Source: Lithospermum erythrorhizon
Taxonomy: Eukaryota > Streptophyta > Magnoliopsida > Boraginales > Boraginaceae
Direction of reading: 5' to 3'
NCBI GenBank assembly: GCA_019722365.1
Contig: JADFUC010001736.1
Location: 248,001-312,000 of the forward strand
Length of the DNA: 64,000 nt
Of this stretch, positions 1-10,226 are shown one piece after another. The notes beneath the pieces were generated by a model, which saw only the letters and a program-made list of their open reading frames with translations, was not told the DNA's origin and made no database searches. How positions within the stretch are numbered: position 1 is the stretch's first letter; every line of letters starts with the position of its first letter. The translations under genes and the position numbers were made by a program.

Positions 1-2164
1 CCCAAACCACAGAATTAAAGCTCACATGCCTCTTGCACTTTCTTTATTAGTTTGCATATCCCATCATATACACATATATACTTATACTGATAGTCAGGAG
101 CCGACACAGGATTTATAAGATGGACATTCAAAATTTTGAATTTCCTTATGTTTAATTAAAATGTCAAAAAATTGTTTTTGACAATTTATCATTTCAACTA
201 GGACATTTATTCGATTTAGAATATTGATGAGGACCACCATAAAGATCTCTAGGTTTGCCCTTGGTGCTACTATGGCTTGTCGGTCATGCCTCGTGTGAAT
301 TTTTACAAATTTTCTTCTCATTTATCACATAATATCTCATATATAAAATTATAAGGTGCGAATTTCCCTAAAAAAACAAATTGCCTGAGGGTATACGTCC
401 TCCTATTTTTAACGTAAATTTTATTTCTTCGCTCACTCCTCTTTTTTAGTTGTTGTTTAGTATTTTGTATAGATTAAGAAAAATAAAAAATAGTCAAAAA
501 ATACATTGAAAATGTCGAATGGCCAATCAGTGGCTTGATATCATTGGTTGTTTATTTATTTCAAGAGAAAAAGTGAATTCGAAATGCATTGAAAATGTAA
601 AATATCTTATTTATTATGTTAAAGCATTAGCTATAAAAATAATTTTTTAAGCTAAAACAACTATAAAAAAATGGAAGAAATATTCATTTTAAAAAATGGA
701 ATTTAAATCGCGTTTACGTTTTTATATGTTTATTTATTGATTTGATATTTGATACTTGGCGCTTTCGATAGAAAATATTGATTCATCGTACCTTGGCGCC
801 CCTAATTACGAGCTGACATTGTCGCAGCATTGAAATAGTATTTTTTTTAGTGAAATAAAAAATTTGGCCATAAATATAATGAGAAGCGGTTACAGTTCGT
901 GTGTCTGTTTCGTTAATGTTCGTTAATATCCGTATATACGAAATTTGATAGCAAAATAATTAGCGTTCTTAAAAATGTATAGATTCTAGATAGTAAGTGA
1001 AAAAATTAAAAAAAAAAATGTACCAAAATTATTTTATTCCTTAATTAAAATGTGTCACCAAAAATTAGTTAAGCAGTTAATTAATTCTTAAAAGTTAAAA
1101 ATAACTTTATATAATTGACATTAATGATTTTTTATTAAGAAAATGAATTACGTATTAAAATGTATCAAAGAAAAAGAAAATATATCAAAAAATGGTATAA
1201 TTTGTATTTTTGATTTAAGTAATGAGCCAAGTAATGAGCAAAAGAGCAATGAGCTTAATAATTTACGTGTATAACAGCTCAGTCTAATTACGTTTTAGTT
1301 TGTATCTCATTCTATATTTCTTCAATTTTATTGTAGCTCTAAAACAATAGACATAATTTCAATCTATTGCTTGTTAAAAATATAATTTTGATGTAATATG
1401 AAATAATATAAATAGTTCAATAAGTCAGTGTTGGACGTTCAACTCAAACAAGAACGTACTATATTATTCGAGCTTAAATGATCTATTTTATTTTTACTCT
1501 TCTAATTTTCCGTACAAGATTTTATTTGGCAAAATCTATAAAAGATGCTGCAAAGCTCGAGCACAAGTGTGCGCGTGATCCCCCAACACACAGCAAATTA
1601 AAGCGTTAATTACAAAGCTTTTGTTTAATCCGGCATTTTAGTGACAATTAAGCGTTCTAGCCACTAATCACTGCCCAAGACACCACTTTTGGGCTCATTT
1701 TCCTAGCATCTTTGGATGGTAATGGTGACTCCTTTGAATCTTAATGAACAATTAATGTTAATAGTACTACTAAGAAACCACTACTAATTACTGGTACCCC
1801 ACCACCAGCAAGAACCCATCATTATTGATATTTACTTTATGCTTTGCTAAAGGCTACTTAATTAGCCTTTTAAGTTGAATATATAAAGCTCTGATCTATA
1901 ATGTCAGTGCATGAATTATGATAAGCTTAAATAATCACAAGTTCTAATGGCATAAACTCAATTACTTCCTAGAATATGTGAAATATATTCTTCCACTAAG
2001 CAAGTAGTAGGACATTTATACCGTCATATGTTTTATTGCATGCTTTGGTTTGGTTAATTAATTACTCCAAACCATAGTGTGGCATTTTAGTTCCCTATAT
2101 GCTCCGTATATAAGATTTTTATGGGGTTTGCAAATTGCAATATTCTATTATAAATAGAGAACTT
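1..2164. other. AT-rich intergenic sequence
   Basis: I see no supportable gene here. The sequence is AT-rich with short, low-quality reading frames on both strands. The only internal structure I could recognise is a probable diverged Stowaway-type repeat near 434-682, listed separately. Confidence 0.6.
434..682 (+). mobile_element. Diverged Stowaway-like MITE copy
   Basis: This stretch shares an ordered set of motifs with 28510-28747 and, in reverse complement, with 38893-39132. These are an AAATAAAAAATAG-type run, CATTGAAAATGT near the middle, a GGTTG...TTTAT segment, and a second GCATTGAAAATGTAAAA. The other two copies end in Stowaway-like termini next to a TA dinucleotide. Here the ends are worn and the boundaries are approximate. 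It is a non-coding Tc1/mariner-class miniature element by family resemblance only. Confidence 0.4.
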
Positions 2165-3365
2165 CCAAGTGCTTCACTTGTCAGCACAAAGCTTTAACGG
2201 AGTGGTTGGTTCTGTGCTTGATCTTTTGAAATCCGTCGGTTCTCCGAGCTACACTGGCGAGGTCATTTTGAGAATTCTGTCCAGTTCTAAAGTTAAAATC
2301 GACAGATTTTATGTTTTAATGAAGGGTAAAATTGAGATTGAACGTATATTAAACTTTTGGACCAATTTTGTAGATTCAAAAACTATTTGGGTCTCTTTTA
2401 AATAATATATATAAAAAATACTATAAACATTAACCTCCCCCCACCCCCCACCCCCCCACCCTTCCCCTACCCATCCCAGTATCCCACAGCCCCAGCCTTC
2501 CCCCACCCTCAGCAACTTCTTCACCATAGTCACCACACTGCCACATACATCACCACCAAATTCGTCACCCCCACATCTCACCAACTTCATCATCATAGCT
2601 ACCATTCATACGGACTTCTTTCCCAAGCCTGCACAAGCTACCACTTTTGACCACGACAACAATCATCATCCCCACACATAACCACCATCGCATCCATTAC
2701 AATTTCTCAAACTTACTACACTATATTTAATGCAAATGAACTACTTCTTGCAGAACAATAGTTTCAAGATAATTGCCAGAAAAAAGTGCACGAATTTGTA
2801 ACATTAACTTAAATTTCAAGAAATATGATCTAATTTATTTTAGAAAACGATGGGCTATTATCTTGAAATTAATTGATAGCATACTCTGGAGCTATTTGGG
2901 ATTTTGTTGGTGGGTTAAATTGGGTTTTGAAGATGATGAATTGTGATTAGAGAGAATTTTGCTTTGGTTTATTTTTTGTCGCCAGCCGGAAACGTTGATG
3001 GAGGGTGGCGGAGTGCAAGACTGGTGGTGGGAGTTACGAGGTAGAGGGTGATTGATGGTGATGAAGATGATGGTGGGGGAATCCTCAGTAATTAATTATT
3101 TTTTATTAATATTTTAAGAAATATTAAAGGGACACAAATATGTTTTGTTATTTAAAAATTGACCCCAACAATTTAATATATGTACAATTACTATTTTCTC
3201 CTTCATTAAAAGCTCAATTCTGTTAAATTTAACATTAAAATGGACGAATCTAAAATGACCCGGATTCGGATAATCGGAGAATAATGGCCAGATTTTGAAA
3301 GATTGGACCAGTTCGTCAAAGATCAGGGGGCAGGAAAAATTTAAGCCTTTTAAATATCGTAATTC
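2165..3365. repeat. Long imperfect inverted repeat with C-rich/G-rich shoulders
   Basis: The left arm (about 2200-2405) reappears in reverse complement at about 3125-3290. Shared blocks in the same order include GGTCATTTT, TTTTAATGAAGG, a-TATATTAAA-, and a final GGTC-CTTTTAA / GTGTCCCTTTAA. Identity is moderate, roughly two thirds by eye. The arms continue inward: the left shoulder is C-rich (2434-2508) with CATCACCA-type repeats, and the right shoulder carries their complement (GGTGATGAAGATGATGG near 3057). Such long terminal inverted repeats fit an old foldback or Mutator-like DNA transposon. I found no transposase and no clear target-site duplication. Confidence 0.5.
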
Positions 3366-3440
3366 ATACATATATTAGCATTATACTCGGTGAATAGATG
3401 GTGGTTATTAGAGGGAAAGCTATTGAAAAATTAAAAAATC

Positions 3441-3792
3441 ATTACTACAAAAGGACTTGGGCGTCAGTACCGAAAAAAGCGACTTTGAGCGTCACGAAAA
3501 AATGTCTTGATTAGAGGTGACGTTTAAGTGAAAACACTTAGCGAGCGCCATCTAAGTCTTCAGGCGACTCACCAGTTAGTACTTAGGCAGCGGTTAGGCG
3601 GCCCAGCTTTATTGAGTCGCGGTCAAAAGCTCAGAACACAAACTTGGCGCCTTCTTGGTAACATAAATAGCGCTATTGGACGGCATTTTTTACTTAGGCG
3701 GGAGGCCGTCAAAAGAAAGCTTTATAGGCAGCGTTTTTGAGTAGTGACGTCCCAAGTAAGTGTTAACCCAATTGTATTTTTATAGTAGTAAT
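3441..3792. mobile_element. Non-autonomous CACTA-like element
   Basis: The left end reads ATTACTACAAAAGGACTTGG and the reverse complement of the right end reads ATTACTACTATAAAAA. After a short insertion on the right, both ends share ACTTGGG(A)CGTCA and a purine-rich CAAAAA-CGCT/GAAAAAAGCG block. The roughly 350-bp body is much more GC-rich than its surroundings and full of short subterminal motifs (GCGTCA, GTGACG, AGGCGG, GGCAGCG). Subterminal motif arrays are typical of CACTA/EnSpm elements. The expected CAC terminus is degraded and the 3-bp target duplication is unclear. A 70-codon open frame at 3528-3740 inside it is not treated as a gene. Confidence 0.5.
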
Positions 3793-6520
3793 CTATCTAT
3801 AATTCGTGCCCCTAAAATTGAAATCTATTTTTAAATATTATATTTACTTTTGTCTTCCTAGTCAAAATCATGGATCCGCTAGTGACTACACAAGCAAGGT
3901 GTGCTCATTTATTGAAAATGATTTCTCTTGGTTTATTTGTTTTACTCCTTTAGCATCTACACTAATTCATCAAGTTTCCTCTTTAATGAAGTTGTAGCAT
4001 ATGTCCACCGCAAACACCCACATCTAATGAAATAACAACTAAGAAAAGTTGAATGGGTCTTTAATAATAATGTCACATATTTGATGATTGATCCGTTTGT
4101 GTGATAGAGATTGACTTGGTTTCATAAATAGTTTTTGTGGTACAATGCAAGATAGATAAGCATATGCCTCCGCCGCTCCTTGATTGTGTATCATTTGGTA
4201 TTAGATTCTCCAACTTGTATGGTCAATTATAACATTATCCTCAATTAAAGCTCTACATCTTTGTAGTATGATAACCTATATATAGAATATTATTGAAATT
4301 CCTAATGGTCCAAGAATCCAGTGTGAACAACTTTAATCATGGATCTTCTTGAAGATGTGGTATTTCTTTATTATAGAAATAATTATCAAGTTTTGTATAT
4401 ATGTTCGTTCCTTTTTTTAAAGATTATTTATTTAGTAACTGTCTATTATTATGATGATATTTTTTTTTATATATAATAGAAAAATTACATATCATATGAT
4501 TTTTATGTCGTGAAATACAAAACAAGAGTATCCCCTTGTAAAATCAAAATCTAGTAAATTAAAATTTCTAGCAACAAACTACGGTGTTTACACCGTTTTA
4601 TAACGACTATACATTCAATTAAAAGCACTTGTATATATGTTCGTTCCACTTGATGATAAATCAAGAAAAGAAATGGAGGGCCATGACACCATTATATGTC
4701 ATAGATATTAGTTGGACTTCCCTTTCAATAGATTCACATTCTACCACTTCATTGGTACTGGGAGTGATTTTGACATGGAATGATTGATATTTGCCTCTTA
4801 AATAAAAATAATGATATTAAAAATCAACAATTCTTCAACAACATTGGTAGAATTAAAAAATAAACACATTACTATAAAAATAACCATGTGAAGTGTATTA
4901 CCTTATAAAGTGTAAATATTAGTATGAAGGTATTTATAGTTTAATTTGTTGACCTTATAGTCTAATGAATTGAATGTTGTGATATAAAAGCATTTTTAAC
5001 AAGCTATCTCTTATAAAAAATTAGAGTAATAAGTATCAGGATGTTCGTTTCTTCATATGATGTCGGTTCGATTTTCATAAAGAGCGAACTTTGTATTGAG
5101 ACACATCTCGTAATTAACTTCTCCATGGTATCCCAGGGCATGGACCTCGAGGGGTCGTTCGGTTTCACGTTAGGAAGTTTTCATGCTATTTAATTTTTAA
5201 ATCCCACTAGTAAATTTTATTTCTTGCGTATTTGTAGGTATATTCTTCTTACACTCCTATTTATTTATAAATTATTAGGAATTTATATCGATGATTACAA
5301 ATAAAGAATATTAAGGTAAATTATACGGAGTATTTGGTATTGATAAGTGAACAAATTCAAAGCAATTTTTTGTGGGAAAATCTAGAACGTATTTCATGAA
5401 AATTACTCCTTATTTGATGCAGGTTACACTAGTTTTTCAATATCTGCAGGGAATTATTGCAGAAAATAGATCATTGGAATATAGAAGCATAGAAGAAATA
5501 AAAAAATAGCCATCAAATTATTTAAAAATATATAGTAAGAAATAAAAAGTTTTGCAGCAACTTGGATTCTTGGTGCTAACCTTGTTATATCTTGGCTTAC
5601 TGTCTTTGCTCGGGTCGGTATATATGTAAATAACTTGATATGTTGCTGTCTTTACGATTCGAGTATATCTTCCAATGTATGGATTTGGTATATATATCTG
5701 TTTAAACGTTCTTCCGTTTCGGTATATATATATTCAAATGTTTATGATTGATGCGTATGTCTTCCCAATGTGAGAGGAATGTTAACGTAGTTGATGCCGA
5801 ATTGTGTTAGCGATAGCAAGTTGAAAAGTTAATTAGGACGATCGGACAACAACACAGCCCAGTAATATTGGCAAGAGGGGCCTATATGACCTGTGAGGCT
5901 GTGACTCTGTGAGGTCTGTGTAAATTTTTAGGGAAACTAAATTTGCAGTCCTTTCCTTTAGTGGTAAAGGCCCATTTTCTCAAATAATATCTTTCTGTTG
6001 AGGTCCTTGAGTTGACCACACGTCCTGACGATTGACGTCCACACCATTATTTTGTTAGTTTGACAAACGGGCCTTCACTAACGAATGGGGCTCGGAATTC
6101 TCATTAAAACCGAAAACCTAACCAAACCGGCATGAGTTATGGACGGGGGGTTAAGTCTTATTAAAAATCTTAATAGAATTTATTCTTTTAAGATATATGA
6201 TAATCTGTTTCGAATATGTGATTGAGTATTATCAGCTATCTGAGGATAATCGCTGAAATATGTCATTGAGAGTATCTTAAGATACGTGATACTCGCAAAT
6301 CTTCAAAACTTTTATAATCTGATAAAATTACAGATATAATAATATATACTCTGACTTTTGTAGTTTGACACAGAACTTGAAAATACAAACAAGTCCATAA
6401 GAATTTAAAAATTATAAAATATGTCATTAAAAAATCTTGTAGTATCATCACATTTAATAGCGCTAACTTTCTACGCATGAGTTATGGTGAATAAATCAAA
6501 AGTTTATGTCTTATGCATCT

Positions 6521-6674
6521 ATGAGTAATATTTGTTTGATCATGAGTAATATTTGTGTTGATCGTGAGTAATATTACATTGTTGAATGAGTAATATCTAC
6601 ATTACTAGTGACTCGTGAATTATGTTAGATTGAGTAACATGAATAATATTTACACTAATATTGAGTAATATTAA
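6521..6674 (+). repeat. Irregular TGAGTAATATT repeat cluster
   Basis: TGAGTAATAT or a one- to two-base variant occurs at about 6522, 6543, 6565, 6587, 6631 and 6662, with spacings of 21 to 44 bases. The block shows no coding signal. It may be a decayed minisatellite or a patch of transposon-derived subterminal repeats. Confidence 0.5.
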
Positions 6675-7878
6675 ATCGAGTATATATACACTAGTATTCC
6701 TGAGTGATATGTAAATATTATGTACACAAACTTTGAGTTATATGCATCGTGCATAAATATTTTTGCTTATGCAAAATAACATTTTGTGACAACCATCCCA
6801 ATCCCTGATGTATGTGAAATAGTTCTTACAATCTCTTTTATTTCATAGATAATAAGGGATCTATGCCTAAACGCAAAACGGGGTCCTATTTTTATTTTTT
6901 TACAACTAACCTATTAAATCTATTTTGTTTTAGTAATATTTTTTTGCAATAATAATATAAAAAAGTAACCATATAAACATAAAAATAAGTTTCATTTAAA
7001 ATACTATTCTGAATTGACATTAAATTTGTCAAAGAAAAGGATTCATTTAAAATATATTATCTCATTATTGTGAAATGTGAACCTTGACTTTCCTTGCAAA
7101 TCTTGTAATAATAATATATTGAATCAAATATTATCAAGGAGGGTAGCAGAAGTGAACTTCATTAGGATTTTGAAATGATTCAATAATTGATATGGATATT
7201 TTATAATCCTATTTAACTAATAAGCAAATATATTTATGATTAAATTGATATATTTTAGTATTTCAATATTCCTAATCACTAGACTAATAGATTGGTAATT
7301 GTTCAGTTAACGTTACTTCATATAAAGGTTATATGTTAGTATTTTTCAATATATTGAACACTATTAGCAATTTAATCTAATAAATTAAAAAAACAAATGG
7401 GGGACCCTTTTGAGATGGGGCCTTGTACAAGTGCACCACTTACACATGCTAAACAACGGCCTGAACATCCAGCAAATATGTTCATTCATAATAACAAAAC
7501 ATTTGTCATCAATAATACAAATAATATTCAAGCATACGAAAATAAAATACTTCATTGTTCAAAGCAATTAATAAGCATCCATTTAAACTGAAAAAAGCAT
7601 GAAATTAGAAATAAAGTGATTTTTTTTTTCATTATTCATCGATGAATAAAAACAATTGGTGGCATTATCTCATGTCGATGGTGATGTCTATGAATATGCA
7701 CCAAAGAGAGAATCGAACGTCTCAATTCTCATGCATGCCGAAATACTCGTTAAATGCATTCATGAATATTATGTGAGTTTCATTAAAAATCAAGTTAACT
7801 AATGCACTCTTTATTTTACATCAAATAAAAAAACTAGCTACCATGCTTGCTTGCTTTGGTTATTGGGTATTAATTAAG

Positions 7879-8034
7879 ATAAAATACAAATTATACTGCT
7901 AGTAGGGCGAACCCCAATATGTTCACAGTGATTCAAGTAAACCATCAATATTATTAATAAAATACAAATTGTCCTGCTAGTAAGGCGAACCCCAATATGT
8001 TCAGAGTGATTCAAGTAAACCATCAATATTATTG
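7879..8034. repeat. Two-copy 78-bp tandem duplication
   Basis: Copy 1 (about 7879-7956) and copy 2 (about 7957-8034) differ at only a few bases. Both run from ATAAAATACAAATT through GGCGAACCCCAATATGTTCA to CCATCAATATTATT. The period of 78 is a multiple of three, so a minus-strand open frame spans both copies as a repeated peptide; I regard that frame as incidental. The high identity points to a recent duplication. Confidence 0.8.
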
Positions 8035-8405
8035 ATAGCTTAGTTGTTAAGTAAGTTATATATGAACGTTCAACTATTAGTAGCAATCAAAAGTTTTTTA
8101 TCAATTCATTATCACCTTAATCGCTTTAAATTCGTTTTGATAGTTAGGTATAATCAATTCCTGATATATTGACTTTGAATGATCCAATTTAAACATCATT
8201 TACTCATTATAGAAAAAAATTCTTATTTCATAATAGGATTTTACAAATTCTTTATTAATTGTACTAGTATATATGTATATTCGGTGTGCGCCAGGAATTG
8301 GAATTTAGATCCCAGTTCTTCCGTGCTAGTGAACAATTCATTTGAAATGCATGCAGTAAAGTCATAGAACGAAGTTACAAATACTGCATGATGCTTATGT
8401 CAAAT

Positions 8406-8735
8406 GGTCAAATAACACAGTGAATACGAAAAGTTCAGTAAAAGGGAGACCGCGGAAAAAATAACAACATTAACTGGTCTTATTACACCGACCACTTTTA
8501 TGTTGACTAGTGACTTGGTCACAAATCAAACTTAGAGTTAACTCGCTTTCCATACTAATATTAAAATAGTGACAACATATTTGGAATGGTTCTTATTTGA
8601 AACACTTGACTTTCATTGTTCTGCAATTTATTCTACGGTCAACATTTTAATGCCAACACTCTTATACACCTTTCATGAAAATTTTGAACGTTTCCTTTAG
8701 TCTATAATATCAATAATTTGACGTCTATATAATAC
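8406..8735 (+). promoter_or_regulatory. W-box-rich upstream region and TATA box of the U-box gene
   Basis: Upstream of the U-box gene, the W-box core TTGAC(C/T) occurs in either orientation at 8406-8411 (GGTCAA), 8503-8508 (TTGACT), 8606-8611 (TTGACT) and 8637-8642 (GGTCAA). A further TTGACT lies at 8169-8174. A TGACGTC element lies at about 8719-8725, directly before a good TATA box (TCTATATAATAC, 8724-8735). The start codon is about 185 bases further on. W-boxes bind WRKY factors, and related PUB genes are induced by immune elicitors, so stress-inducible control is plausible. The function is inferred, not shown. Confidence 0.45.
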
Positions 8736-8918
8736 ATAACGCGGTTCATATGCAAAAGTTGTCATATATATACAAAGCAAAGCCTAAGTCCTTTCATCAT
8801 CTTCAAATATTTATTTCCAACATTCTAAGTAAAACAACACGGTGCTAAAAAGCCACAATAACTAAGATAATATTCTTGATCTTGTTCAATACCCAAATAA
8901 GAAAAGAAAATATTCAAT

Positions 8919-10226
8919 ATGGTATTCTCACTTAGAGGAAAAAAGTGTAGCAAAAAAGGGCCAAAAAATGAGTTGTTGGAGGGAAACATCAATTTGGAAC
9001 TCACAATTCCTACACATTTTCGTTGTCCCATTTCTCTTGATTTGATGAAAGATCCTGTGACATTAGCTACAGGGATTACATATGATCGGGAGAGTATTGA
9101 GAAATGGATCGATTCGGGGAATTTAACGTGCCCTGTGACACATCAAATGTTGCATGATCTTAATATGGTTCCAAACCATTCTTTGAGAAAGATGATTCAA
9201 GATTGGTGTGTTGAGAATAAATCTCATGGAATTGAGAGAATCCCAACTCCCAGAATTCCAATTTCTGCCTACCAAGTTTCGCAAATTTGTTTGAAAATAG
9301 TTGATGCTACAGAACAGAGTGATGAAGAGAAATTGAAGGGCTTGATAAGAAAGGTCAAGGTTATAGCAAGAGAGAGTGAAAAAAACAAGAACTGTATTGT
9401 TGAGAATGGAGCTGGAAGGGTGTTTGCTGGTGCTTTTGACTCTTTTGCTAGCCTTTGCATGGAGAAATATGCTGATTTATTGAAGAGAATTCTCTCTGTA
9501 TTAGCATGGATGTTTCCATTTGGTGAACAAGGTCTTTCAAAGATAGGATCAAGAACCTCTCTTCAATGCATGGTTTGGTTTCTAAAGGGTGAAGACTTAT
9601 CTGGAAAGCAGAATTCAGTTATTGTACTAAAACAATTGCTTTCATTGGACAAAAGTTATGCAAATAAGTTGATGGAAATTGAAGGGGTGGCTGAAACATT
9701 GATCAAGATTGTCCAGGCCCCGATTAGCCCAGCTGCGATGAAAGCATCTCTAGTGGTGATGTACAACTTAATGGAAGGCAATGAGAAGGTGATGGAGAGT
9801 TTTGTGGACATGGGTTTGGCTCAAATTGTGATTGAAGTTGTTGTAGATGGAGAAAAGAGCATGTCTGAGAAGGCTCTTGGTGTTCTTGATCAAATATGCA
9901 ACTATCCAAAAGGGAAAGAAATCGCTTCCAGTTATGCATTAACTATGCCTGTTTTGGTCAAGAAACTTTTGAGGCTAACAGAATTGGCTACTGAATTTAC
10001 AGTATCAATCATGTGGAAACTATGCAGCAAAAATCATGAAAATTTGGTGGTTGAGGCTCTTCAAGTTGGAGCATTTCCTAAATTGTTGGTTCTTTTGCAA
10101 GTTGGTTGTGTTCAATCAACAAAGGAAAAGGTTACTGATTTGTTAAAATTGATGAATCTTTACAAAGATAAGGTGGAGTGTGTTGATTCAGCTTCAGGAT
10201 TCAAGTACCTCAAGGGTTCAAATTAA
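8919..10226 (+). CDS. U-box E3 ubiquitin ligase, PUB20-24 type
   Basis: A single uninterrupted 435-codon frame encodes a plant U-box protein. The U-box covers residues 31-105: it opens PTHFRCPISLDLMKDPVTL and continues through TYDRESIEKWI, the CPVTHQ loop and NHSLRKMIQDWC. This fold recruits E2 enzymes to transfer ubiquitin. Residues about 120-410 are helical and leucine-rich, as in the armadillo-type repeats of this family, which bind substrates. The length, the lack of introns and the short basic N-terminus (GKKCSKKGPKN) all match the PUB20/21/22/23/24 group, whose members damp immune and drought signalling. It is likely cytosolic. The start at 8919 is the first in-frame ATG and leaves only 30 residues before the U-box. 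Assigning a specific member, such as PUB21, would need a phylogeny. Confidence 0.93.
   Translation: MVFSLRGKKCSKKGPKNELLEGNINLELTIPTHFRCPISLDLMKDPVTLATGITYDRESIEKWIDSGNLTCPVTHQMLHDLNMVPNHSLRKMIQDWCVENKSHGIERIPTPRIPISAYQVSQICLKIVDATEQSDEEKLKGLIRKVKVIARESEKNKNCIVENGAGRVFAGAFDSFASLCMEKYADLLKRILSVLAWMFPFGEQGLSKIGSRTSLQCMVWFLKGEDLSGKQNSVIVLKQLLSLDKSYANKLMEIEGVAETLIKIVQAPISPAAMKASLVVMYNLMEGNEKVMESFVDMGLAQIVIEVVVDGEKSMSEKALGVLDQICNYPKGKEIASSYALTMPVLVKKLLRLTELATEFTVSIMWKLCSKNHENLVVEALQVGAFPKLLVLLQVGCVQSTKEKVTDLLKLMNLYKDKVECVDSASGFKYLKGSN

Larger units (their letters stand above)
3793..8405. other. Intergenic region without recognisable genes
   Basis: AT-rich sequence with only short spurious reading frames. 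It contains an irregular TGAGTAATATT repeat patch (6521-6674) and a recent 78-bp tandem duplication (7879-8034), both listed separately. I see nothing else supportable. Confidence 0.6.

Noticed and set aside
3528..3740. 70-codon open frame
   Set aside because: It lies within the CACTA-like element, has no family resemblance, and reflects the local GC-rich composition.
7874..8086. 70-codon minus-strand frame with an internal repeat (LMVYLNH-EHIGVR twice)
   Set aside because: The peptide repeat is explained by the 78-bp DNA duplication, and no other coding evidence is present.
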